Shown: positions 1 to 5,675 of the stretch, piece by piece | How positions within the stretch are numbered: position 1 is the first letter of the stretch | Layout: each line of letters starts with the position of its first letter | DNA from: Bacteroidaceae bacterium | GTDB taxonomy: Bacteria; Bacteroidota; Bacteroidia; Bacteroidales; Bacteroidaceae | Assembly (NCBI GenBank): GCA_028709135.1 | Contig: JAQVXN010000113.1 | Location: forward strand, 1 to 6,481 | DNA: 6,481 bases | Direction of reading: 5' to 3' | Program-made: the position numbers and the translations under genes | The notes under the pieces: model-generated | Database searches by the model: none | What the model saw: the letters and a program-made list of their open reading frames with translations, nothing else | What the model was told of the DNA's origin: nothing

Positions 1-81
1 TATAAAAGTATTGCAAATACTCATATAAAATAAAGTAATACAGATATTTTGACTTGATAAATACAGAAAAACTCATTATAA

Positions 82-113
82 TTTAGATGCTGTTTATTTT
101 ATTATTATATTTG
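82..113 (+). promoter_or_regulatory. Putative abiE promoter (Bacteroides type)
   Basis: TATATTTG at 106-113 is a perfect match to the Bacteroides -7 consensus TAnnTTTG. A weak -33 match, TTTA, lies at 82-85 with a 20-base spacer. Transcription would start near 119-121, leaving a leader of only about a dozen bases before the ATG at 133. The -7 box lies inside a 20-base palindrome, so repression by a DNA-bound protein would be expected. The -33 box is a poor match and the surroundings are AT-rich, so the call rests mainly on the -7 box and its position. Confidence 0.5.
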
Positions 114-133
114 CAAATATAATTATTGCAATA
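104..133. promoter_or_regulatory. Palindromes over the abiE promoter, candidate AbiEi operator
   Basis: Positions 104-123 form a perfect 20-base palindrome centred on TTTGCAAA. A second palindrome, TATTGCAATA, fills 124-133 and touches the start codon. The two centres are 15 bases apart. A related imperfect copy, AGTATT-GCA-AATACT, lies upstream at 7-21. AbiEi proteins are known to repress their own operon by binding inverted repeats in the promoter, shown for the Streptococcus agalactiae system. That these particular repeats are the sites is inferred from their position and shared core. Confidence 0.5.
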
Positions 134-906
134 TGGCAACTAAAATAAACAATTTAATAAAGCTATCCTTTCGGGCTGGAGTGATGAGCACCTCATGGCT
201 GGAGAGTCAGGGAATTAGTCGGACTGAACAGGGAAAATATGTAAAGTCTGGTTGGCTTACACGCATGGCCACCGGAATATACAGATTTAGTAACGATACG
301 CCTACGCTTTATGGTGCATTGGCCTCCTATGAAAAGCAACTGAAAGCACATTATCGCATCGGTGCTTCTACTGCGCTAGAACTTCATGGTTATTCTCATT
401 ATGTTACTGTCGGTAAACCTTTAGCATACGTGTTCACACCATTTGATCACAGACTCCCCAAATGGATGCCCTCCTATGAATGGGAACGAACGCTCAGAGA
501 ATTTTCCACTAAGGTATTTGATGGCAGCATAGGTGTGACACAGATAGAACATGAAGGTTTGATATTACAGGTTTCCACCCCTGAACTTGCCATCATGGAA
601 TGTCTTTTGCTCACTCCGGAATACTATAATTTGATGGACGTGTATTATCTCATGGAGATGCTTACAACTTTGCGGTCCAGCTTGGTAACAAGACTGCTTG
701 AGCAATGCTCATCCTTTAAGGTGAAGCGGTTGTTCCTGTATATGGCGGAGAAATCAAAACATGCATGGTTTAAACGTTTGGATTTATCAAACGTAACTGT
801 AGGCAGTGGTCCCAGAAGCCTTGCTAAAGGTGGCGTGAAAGATGCAAAATATAATCTTATCATACCTAAAGAATTAGCTGATTATGAAATGACAAACCAA
901 GCATGA
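133..906 (+). CDS. abiEi: AbiEi family antitoxin / transcriptional repressor (type IV TA)
   Basis: A 257-residue protein that looks like a type IV antitoxin of the AbiEi_3 kind. Residues about 1-55 form the N-terminal winged-helix part, with the family-like stretch around SRTEQGKYVKSGWLTRM and the hairpin ending GIYRF. Residues about 60-180 carry the C-terminal antitoxin domain, including ALASYEKQL, GASTALELHGY and the STPELAIMECLL segment. In this family the N-terminal domain binds the operon promoter and the C-terminal domain is needed to counteract the toxin. Antitoxin and toxin are generally reported not to bind each other, which defines type IV. The start at 133 directly follows a promoter palindrome and has no clear Shine-Dalgarno sequence, which is common in Bacteroidales. 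The toxin gene follows after 46 bases on the same strand. The length fits a complete antitoxin and no damage is visible. Confidence 0.9.
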   Translation: MATKINNLIKLSFRAGVMSTSWLESQGISRTEQGKYVKSGWLTRMATGIYRFSNDTPTLYGALASYEKQLKAHYRIGASTALELHGYSHYVTVGKPLAYVFTPFDHRLPKWMPSYEWERTLREFSTKVFDGSIGVTQIEHEGLILQVSTPELAIMECLLLTPEYYNLMDVYYLMEMLTTLRSSLVTRLLEQCSSFKVKRLFLYMAEKSKHAWFKRLDLSNVTVGSGPRSLAKGGVKDAKYNLIIPKELADYEMTNQA

Positions 907-940
907 GCAGGAAGAAAGCTTGTTTTCATTATGTCATATA

Positions 941-946
941 AGGAGG
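941..946 (+). promoter_or_regulatory. Strong ribosome binding site that fixes the abiEii start
   Basis: AGGAGG ends six bases before the ATG at 953. The frame is open upstream to a TTG at 920, but that codon has no ribosome binding site and the extra residues would be encoded by the Shine-Dalgarno sequence itself. The start at 953 is therefore preferred. This near-perfect site contrasts with the antitoxin gene, which has none that is obvious. Confidence 0.8.
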
Positions 947-952
947 CATAAG

Positions 953-1864
953 ATGAAAATCAATAATGTCTATAAAGATAAAGTGCGCCTGCTACTTAGG
1001 ATTCTTCCCATTGTAATGGACGAAGAATGCTTTGCCATACATGGTGGTACGGCTATTAATCTATTTGTGAATGACTTGCTGCGTCTTTCAGTTGATATCG
1101 ATCTTACCTATATACCCCTAGAAGAAAGGCCTTTGAGTATAAATCATATTAATGAAGCCTTAGTTAGGATTAGTTCCAAGATAGAGGAATATCTGAAGGG
1201 AGTGAGAGTGATTCCACGACCGGATATATGCAAGTTGACTTGTGAATATCACGGATGTCAGGTAAAAATAGAGGTCAACCAAACTAAACGTGGCATAGTT
1301 GGAGGCGAACCGGTAACGATGACTTTGTGTGCGAAAGCTCAAGAGATATTTGAAATGGAGGTCGAAGCAAAAATCGTCCCTCTTACACAACTTTATGGAG
1401 GCAAGATTACTGCAGCTTTGTCTCGTCAGCATCCACGAGATATGTTTGACATCAATCATATGAACATTTCTTTTGACAAAGCCAAATATGGATTCATCTT
1501 CTGCCTTTTAGGTAGTGACAGGCCTATATACGAATCATTTGCACCAAGCTTTATTGACCAAAAAGAAGCTATGGAAAAACAGTTCGCTGGCATGTCAAAT
1601 TTGGATTTCACGTATGACGACTATAAAGAAACGAGACATAAATTGATAGAGAATGTCAGAAACATTATGACCGAAGAGGACAAACATTTTCTTATTTCCT
1701 TTGAACAAGGCAATCCGAAATGGGAGAAATCAGCTTATGGAGAATTCGCTAATTATCCTTCTGTAAAATGGAAGCTTCTGAATTTGAGTAAACTCAAAAA
1801 GAGCAATCCGAAGAAGCTGGAGAGAGAAGCTGGGCTGTTGGAGGATATTTTAATGGGTAAATAG
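953..1864 (+). CDS. abiEii: AbiEii/AbiGii nucleotidyltransferase toxin (type IV TA)
   Basis: A 303-residue protein of the AbiEii/AbiGii family, within the DNA polymerase beta-like nucleotidyltransferase superfamily. The signature is clear: GGTAINLF at residues 31-38 is the GG(T/S) nucleotide-binding motif, DID at 48-50 supplies the first two metal-binding acids, and E107 in KIEVN is a plausible third acid. LYGGKITAAL (148-156) followed by R158 and HPRDMFDI (160-167) match the K...R...RDxxD motifs III-IV of the family. Members transfer nucleotides to RNA targets (some act on tRNA) and so stop growth, for example on phage infection. Transfer and target here are inferred, not visible. It lies 46 bases behind its cognate antitoxin gene and is probably co-transcribed. 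The length is normal and all catalytic motifs are intact, so the toxin is probably functional. Confidence 0.93.
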   Translation: MKINNVYKDKVRLLLRILPIVMDEECFAIHGGTAINLFVNDLLRLSVDIDLTYIPLEERPLSINHINEALVRISSKIEEYLKGVRVIPRPDICKLTCEYHGCQVKIEVNQTKRGIVGGEPVTMTLCAKAQEIFEMEVEAKIVPLTQLYGGKITAALSRQHPRDMFDINHMNISFDKAKYGFIFCLLGSDRPIYESFAPSFIDQKEAMEKQFAGMSNLDFTYDDYKETRHKLIENVRNIMTEEDKHFLISFEQGNPKWEKSAYGEFANYPSVKWKLLNLSKLKKSNPKKLEREAGLLEDILMGK

Positions 1865-1865
1865 G

Positions 1866-1894
1866 AAATACAGTTCACTGTCATTCTGTATTTT
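1866..1894 (+). terminator. Probable intrinsic terminator of the abiE operon
   Basis: AAATACAG (1866-1873) pairs with CTGTATTT (1886-1893) around a 12-base loop. The 3' arm runs into a short T tract, with a second T run at 1903-1909. It begins two bases after the abiEii stop codon. The stem is AT-rich with only two GC pairs, so it may be weak. Confidence 0.5.
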
Positions 1895-2341
1895 AATATT
1901 GCATTTTTTGATTTATACCACAACCATAATTTTTATGCCTTGAGATTTAAATATGGTCAGGATGAATATTAATAGTCAAAAAGGGTATTATTAATTAGAG
2001 AATCATAGGGTGACGTACAAGGCTGTACTATACTTTATAACGACAATGACCATTCTTAAAATAAGATTCTTTATCCACAAATGATTTACTTACAGTTACA
2101 CAGCTATTTAGAGGTAAAGTTAAAGACCTTCACTTTCAAGTTGTTGTCACAAACTCTTATCTTTATGTTCGCATATGACCCCAACATCAAAATAGGAGCT
2201 ACCGCAATTGAAAGATATTTCATAAGATGCTTGCGTTCGGGATAAGAAAAGGGGTAAAAAAGCTATTCAAAAAATTGGTTATCATAAGACATTTGTGTGA
2301 CTTTATAGTTGGAAATCAAAAAAGTTGAAACAAATATAGCG
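1895..2341. other. Gene-free stretch between abiE and the IS remnant
   Basis: I see no recognisable gene here. The longest plus-strand candidate is a 54-codon frame from the ATG at 2081 to a stop at 2243-2245. It matches no family I know and has no ribosome binding site. GTACA-AGGC-TGTAC at 2014-2027 is a small hairpin. The left end of the neighbouring IS982-type element should lie in this stretch, but I could not identify its terminal inverted repeat. Confidence 0.4.
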
Positions 2342-2701
2342 ATGATAACCGAAGCCAAAATTACAGAAATTTGCTGTGTTATAAATGAGTTTCATAAGAA
2401 TCTTGATAACGAAATGTCGAAACATGCCTTGGTTTCTTCTTCGGGAAAGCAAAGAAGAAACCGTCAGAGTGTTCTGTCGGAAAATGAAATCATGACGATT
2501 CTTGTTTTGTTTCATCTAAGTCACTGTAAAGAGCTGAAATATTTCTAACTCCATGAAATCTGAATTCATTTGCGATACGATTTTTCCCATGTGGTTACCT
2601 ATAACAGGTTTGTCGAATTAGAGAACCGTGTATTTTAATTTATGTTTTTTCTAAAGCTATTCTTTTTAAAGGTTCGCGCAGGGGCCCTACAGGGTTTTTA
2701 A
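2342..2701 (+). pseudogene. IS982-family transposase, 5' fragment with in-frame stops
   Basis: The frame beginning MITEAKITEICCVI resembles the N-terminus of Bacteroides IS982-family transposases. It continues with the family-like segments KQRRNRQSVLSENEIMTILV and LFHLSHCKELKYF. After a TAA at 2546, the same frame carries on with further family sequence: LHEI, IHLRYDFSHVVTYNRFVELE and FMFFLKL. Further stops fall at 2561 (TGA), 2636 (TAA) and 2699 (TAA). Similarity fades after about 2690. Intact members have roughly 290-330 codons, so the DDE catalytic core and the 3' end are missing. The open frame could start at a TTG at 2309, but the ATG at 2342 matches the usual start. The reading frame is kept throughout, so decay was by point nonsense changes plus a 3' truncation. 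It cannot make active transposase. Confidence 0.8.
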
Positions 2702-2871
2702 ATGAACCTTACTTATCCCCAAAAAGTTCTACGACTTACATCAAAATTTCTTTGTTACGCTTCAAAATATATTTGTTACAGTTTTTACAAATGCGAACTT
2801 CCGAGAAACTGTCACGAATATATATTCTCATCAGGTATTTTTCGAAAATTCCCCCTAGAATTTTTAAAAAT

Positions 2872-2955
2872 ACGTGGCACGTGGCACTTTTCGCTATAAC
2901 TTACTTTGTTTGAACACCTTACAACAGTGCCACGTCAGTGCCACCAGTGCCACGT
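2872..2955. repeat. Cluster of five GTGCCACGT-type repeats in opposing orientation
   Basis: ACGTGGCAC occurs at 2872-2880 and again at 2879-2887, overlapping by two bases. The inverted form follows as GTGCCACGT (2927-2935), GTGCCAC (2938-2944) and GTGCCACGT (2947-2955). The two groups are separated by 39 AT-rich bases. They could fold into a large cruciform or hairpin, or act as an array of sites for a dimeric DNA-binding protein. The units are GC-rich islands in very AT-rich DNA, which makes chance unlikely. Their function is unknown to me. Confidence 0.75.
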
Positions 2956-3053
2956 AAATTCTTAAATAGTGTAAATAGAATGGGCATTTTTAGTTTAAAA
3001 CACTGTGGATGTGTATTTTAATTTTCTCACAGCAGTGTGCGCTTTTTCCTCCA

Positions 3054-3184
3054 TTTTTGGCCTTTTTGAGCCAAAAAGCAAATCGGTAATGAATTGAACG
3101 GAAAAAACAGGGCATTTTAAGCCTGTTTTTACTGTTTTGGAAAATTTGGAATGCACTTTTCGGCATTTTTTCGTGCAAAAAATG
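3054..3184. repeat. Run of three AT-rich hairpins
   Basis: Three perfect stem-loops lie within 131 bases. TTTTTGGC (3054-3061) pairs with GCCAAAAA (3070-3077). AAAAACAGG (3103-3111) pairs with CCTGTTTTT (3122-3130). CATTTTTT (3164-3171) pairs with AAAAAATG (3177-3184). The middle one has the A-tract, GC-core, T-tract form of a bidirectional intrinsic terminator. Together they may be a terminator cluster or part of a structured non-coding element. Confidence 0.55.
3103..3130. terminator. Possible bidirectional intrinsic terminator
   Basis: A nine-base-pair stem, AAAAACAGG with CCTGTTTTT, around a ten-base loop; the U tract is formed by the stem's own outer pairs in either direction. It lies about 375 bases beyond the stop of the minus-strand DUF4411 gene. 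It could end read-through from that operon, though the distance is long for a dedicated terminator. Confidence 0.4.
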
Positions 3185-3505
3185 TAAATTCTGATAAATA
3201 ATTTTGAAACTATAAGATAGCAGATACGTGTAAAAGGCAAGAAAAAAGTTTAAAGACATACGTGTTTAGACAAAGAAAAAATCAATTTAAATCGAAACCA
3301 ATTATTATTTTTGCAAGCTATTTCGATATCTATAGTTTACACACGGTGACAACTTCAACTCTTCGCAAAAAAGTAGTCAGATGTTCATCTTCGTTTTGGC
3401 GAATAACAAATTTACGGTCAGGATTACAAGTTTGTTATTTAAGAAAAAATTTTAGAGTGCACAATAGAACCTCATACCTTTGAGAACCTTAAAATTAGTT
3501 TCGGA

Positions 3506-4063
3506 TTACCGCACTATCTTAAATCCGTTTTGATACAAGTAGTCAACAGCAGTTATGACCTTCACTTTAAGGAAATCACAGAGTAGGGGCAATTTCTTAA
3601 ATAATTTTCCATCATTCTGATTTCTTGTTTCCTCGGTCATCACACTATAGTCAGCAAAAAGATCCACTTGGCCATAATTCTTTAACCAACTATATACCAT
3701 AATTTTAGCGTCCCCTGATTTCATAAATTCTGATTTCTGCTGAATGTATTCTTCTTCAGTCAAACCATTTTTCAAAAGGCGAACACAGAAATTATTATCT
3801 ACCGTGTTGTCGAATTTTCTTGGCGCCGGCGGCAACAAATCAGTTGTCTTAACAACATTTTTTTTATCGTCGAGAAATGGCATCCTTTCCAATACAACCC
3901 CTTTGCATGTTCGTCGAGCTTCGTCAAGTATAATGTCTAGCAACAGCAATTCACCCTTGGCAAACGACCGTTTAATAAATGCGACCATACTATTATCATC
4001 GTTCAATGGCAGATAATTCCTGGCCATCATCACCAACGAGCATGTATCAACAACTATTGCCAT
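3506..4063 (-). CDS. DUF4411 family PIN-like protein, probable toxin/nuclease partner
   Basis: A 185-residue protein resembling the DUF4411 family, which has a PIN-like RNase fold. Candidate active-site acids fall in the expected order: D6 in VVDTCSL on the first strand, E48 in ILDEARR, D118 in the SGDAK motif, and E144 in SVMTEET. The C-terminal segment with LPLLCDFLKVKVI matches the family pattern in which a conserved Lys/Pro/Asp-Val-Cys region precedes the last helix. PIN-fold proteins of toxin-antitoxin modules are Mg-dependent ribonucleases, but activity has not to my knowledge been shown for this particular family, so RNase action is inferred. Its ATG lies inside the end of the upstream protease gene (10-base overlap), with AAAGG four bases before it, indicating translational coupling. 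It ends the operon. No truncation is visible. Confidence 0.83.
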   Translation of the reverse strand: MAIVVDTCSLVMMARNYLPLNDDNSMVAFIKRSFAKGELLLLDIILDEARRTCKGVVLERMPFLDDKKNVVKTTDLLPPAPRKFDNTVDNNFCVRLLKNGLTEEEYIQQKSEFMKSGDAKIMVYSWLKNYGQVDLFADYSVMTEETRNQNDGKLFKKLPLLCDFLKVKVITAVDYLYQNGFKIVR

Positions 4064-5196
4064 AGAACCTTTTCAAATTTATTGGATTTAATGCTCAATC
4101 TTAAACAAAAGGTATCTTCATTGACAACACCTTTAAAATAGGCATGTTGCATTGTTCTCAAAAACAAAGGAGATATAATAGGTTTGGGAGATATACCATA
4201 TTTCTTCTCAACGTTTTTCTTTTTCTCCTGCTCTTGGCCAATTTTATATGCCTCCGTTAATTCGTTTCTTATCTTATTGTAATTGGCATACGATATTTTC
4301 TTATCCAAATATAATCGTGTGAATAGGGCCAGACGGCTGATATGCATTTTACTACTAAGACTGGTAATATAGTCAAAGTAATAGTCATTGACGGAATCTA
4401 CTTTATCTATGTGGACAAGCATATTCGCATCTTCTCCCATAATAAATTGATATGCAAAATCATTACACCATTTTTCAACGGCGTTATATTCGGTTCTCTG
4501 GTCGATGCTCATCATATCTACAGATTCCACCTCCTCTTTGCCCAGGAAACAATGTCCAAGTTCATGAGCCAACGTGAATATTTCACGTTTATAATGTTTG
4601 TGATGCTTCAACACAATCATGTTGGATTCTAAATAAAAGCCGTCGATATTCGTCTTCTCTTTTTTATTCCACGTCTCAATATACTCAAACACAAAGATTC
4701 CATGATCTGCACATTTGCCAATAAAATCTACCAAGAATTTTCTTGCATCCTTGATGTTACCGGGATAAAAGACCGCTCTTGCCTTTATGGCTATCTCCTT
4801 TGGATTGTCGTTAATGGTACAATTCCAAATATCTGATTTTATTTGCAACCTTGACAACTTGTTATAGGCATCTAACGCTTGCTTCAGATTTTCAAAACGG
4901 TGTACAATCCGAATGGACTCTCGATTTAACTCTGCCCCGAATTTAGACTTTCTAAAAAAAATACTATTACTTGCATTTTGGCTCAAAAGAGAGAAGTCTT
5001 GGTAGAAACTGAGTCCCTCGCCGAAAATCTTGTCTATTCTCTTCAATAGACTCAAATCTATCATGTCACCATTAATCTGATCCATCTCAAGCGACCTCTT
5101 TCTGCTTTCATTCAATAGAGACAACAAGTCATTCTCCGACATTTTGTATAATGCCAGCAAATAATCGATGCGCTCTTTATTTATCTCTATTTTCAT
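4054..5196 (-). CDS. Xre-like/M78 (ImmA/IrrE family) zinc metallopeptidase
   Basis: A 380-residue COG2856-type protein. Residues about 1-75 (MKIEINKERIDYLLALYK onwards) look like the Xre-type helix-turn-helix that begins these proteins. The peptidase M78 (DUF955) domain covers roughly 155-260: the zinc motif is H211-E212-L-G-H215, preceded by REIFTLA, and the likely third ligand is E241 in the EKWCNDFA motif. A C-terminal tail (about 335-375) ends in the short helical region usual for the group. ImmA/IrrE proteins cleave a repressor in response to a signal; paired with DUF4411 this one may act as antitoxin or regulator by inference. The frame is open to an ATG at 5247. I chose 5196 because the homologue-like N-terminus starts there, TAGGA lies upstream, and the predicted promoter overlaps the longer version. 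Confidence 0.9.
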   Translation of the reverse strand: MKIEINKERIDYLLALYKMSENDLLSLLNESRKRSLEMDQINGDMIDLSLLKRIDKIFGEGLSFYQDFSLLSQNASNSIFFRKSKFGAELNRESIRIVHRFENLKQALDAYNKLSRLQIKSDIWNCTINDNPKEIAIKARAVFYPGNIKDARKFLVDFIGKCADHGIFVFEYIETWNKKEKTNIDGFYLESNMIVLKHHKHYKREIFTLAHELGHCFLGKEEVESVDMMSIDQRTEYNAVEKWCNDFAYQFIMGEDANMLVHIDKVDSVNDYYFDYITSLSSKMHISRLALFTRLYLDKKISYANYNKIRNELTEAYKIGQEQEKKKNVEKKYGISPKPIISPLFLRTMQHAYFKGVVNEDTFCLRLSIKSNKFEKVLWQ

Positions 5197-5213
5197 GTCT
5201 GTTCCTACGGATG

Positions 5214-5243
5214 CGAAAATACCTATTTTTTTTGATCTACCAA
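5214..5243 (-). promoter_or_regulatory. Putative promoter of the protease-DUF4411 operon
   Basis: Read on the minus strand, TTGG (5240-5243) and TATTTTCG (5214-5221) are separated by 18 bases. They resemble the Bacteroides boxes TTTG and TAnnTTTG with one mismatch in the -7 box. Transcription would start near 5206-5209, giving a short leader before the ATG at 5196. This is one argument against the longer start at 5247. No clear operator palindrome was seen beside it. Confidence 0.4.
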
Positions 5244-5266
5244 TCATCTTGTTGTATTTTATGTTA

Positions 5267-5515
5267 CTACCAATTTACTTGCAAACTCAACAGGAAATTG
5301 CAAAATGAAGAGAAATGTTTAAAGAATTTGTGCTTGGTCAAAGAAAGAAGCACATTTTTACCCTCAAGATCGTGAATATCACGGGCGGCAATATCCGTTG
5401 ATATCTTGCATAGCTTGACATAGATCATGCACTTTCTCATAGCCTTGATTAGAAAGGGTCGTTTCTGTGTCTGAGTGATGATTTTATCTTGAGAAGTCAG
5501 TATTTGGCACATCAT
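5267..5515 (-). pseudogene. Short remnant resembling the C-terminal winged helix of Fic/DUF4172 proteins
   Basis: An 82-codon frame whose middle part, VKLCKIS then TDIAARDIHDLEGKNVLL (coded by about 5345-5419), resembles the C-terminal winged-helix segment of Bacteroidales Fic-family (DUF4172) AMPylase proteins, where a KIAKCSxDTALRDIxDLxxKGIL-like stretch is usual. The frame has a stop at 5525-5527, only three codons upstream of its first ATG, and no Fic domain or HPFxxGNGR motif is present. The residues after about 60 look like translated AT-rich DNA. I read it as the decayed 3' end of a lost gene. The match is by eye and short, so a chance resemblance or another wHTH source remains possible. 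Confidence 0.35.
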
Positions 5516-5571
5516 CTGTAAAATTTACTTTAAACAGATTCCTTTATATTCAGCGTTGAGCAAAAAAGTTA

Positions 5572-5606
5572 TTAGAAAGTTCTAATCTCATGTGAAAGCA
5601 TTCTAA
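5572..5606. promoter_or_regulatory. Inverted repeat TTAGAA-AG-TTCTAA upstream of the efflux promoter
   Basis: TTAGAA (5572-5577) and TTCTAA (5580-5585) form an inverted repeat with a two-base spacer. A third half-site, TTCTAA, follows at 5601-5606. They lie just upstream of the -33 box of the next gene, where an activator or repressor could act. No regulator gene of TetR or AraC type is present in the window. Confidence 0.35.
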
Positions 5607-5616
5607 TTGGTTTTAT

Positions 5617-5647
5617 TTTCCATGTATTTTAAAGAGCTCTACTTTTG
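5617..5647 (+). promoter_or_regulatory. Putative promoter of the efflux adaptor gene
   Basis: TACTTTTG at 5640-5647 matches the Bacteroides -7 consensus TAnnTTTG perfectly. TTTC at 5617-5620 is a one-mismatch -33 box with a 19-base spacer. Transcription would start near 5653-5656, about 20 bases before the ATG at 5676. A second perfect TAnnTTTG match at 5663-5670 is too close to the ATG to serve this start and has no -33 box at the right distance. Confidence 0.55.
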
Positions 5648-5675
5648 CACCCAAAATTTATTTATCTTTGAAAAT

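Larger units (their letters stand above)
2702..3505. other. Gene-free, AT-rich stretch with repeats and hairpins
   Basis: About 800 bases with no gene I would defend. Short open frames exist on both strands (for example 2702-2899 + and 2990-3259 -), but they are rich in Phe, Lys, Ile and Tyr as expected of translated AT-rich DNA, and lack family signatures and ribosome binding sites. The content I can support is the GTGCCACGT repeat cluster at 2872-2955 and the hairpin run at 3054-3184, listed separately. A minus-strand frame at about 2736-2801 contains a CKNC pair like half a zinc ribbon, but two stops lie just upstream. Positions 3262-3505, behind the DUF4411 gene, show no convincing terminator. 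Confidence 0.5.

Noticed and set aside
37..67. Direct repeat AATACAGA at 37-44 and 60-67
   Set aside because: An eight-base word repeated once in AT-rich DNA is within chance, and it is not placed in a meaningful way relative to the promoter.
920..952. N-terminal extension of AbiEii from the TTG at 920
   Set aside because: The extension would be translated from the strong AGGAGG site that serves the ATG at 953.
2081..2245. 54-codon plus-strand frame starting MIYLQLHSYLEV
   Set aside because: No ribosome binding site, no recognised family, and the length is unremarkable for AT-rich DNA. It might be a piece of an older gene, but nothing supports it.
2736..2801. Minus-strand frame with EVRICKNCNKYILKRNK, like half of a zinc ribbon
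   Set aside because: Only one CxxC pair is present, two stop codons lie a few codons upstream, and the frame ends soon after. It could be a gene scrap, but the evidence is too thin to annotate.
2990..3259. Open frames of 89 and 81 codons on the minus strand as protein genes
   Set aside because: They overlap each other in different frames, are crossed by three hairpins, and lack ribosome binding sites and family signatures. A non-coding element explains the region better.
3262..3483. 73-codon plus-strand frame
   Set aside because: Its composition is that of translated AT-rich DNA with no recognisable motif. A TAnnTTTG match at 3306-3313 lies inside it and has no evident gene to serve.
3473..3497. 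Repeated AGGTTCT (minus strand) downstream of the DUF4411 gene, also present just before that gene's start
   Set aside because: Seven to nine shared bases with no symmetry or consistent spacing; probably coincidence.
5197..5247. N-terminal extension of the M78 protease from the ATG at 5247
   Set aside because: The extra 17 residues do not resemble the family start, no ribosome binding site precedes that ATG, and the predicted promoter lies inside it.
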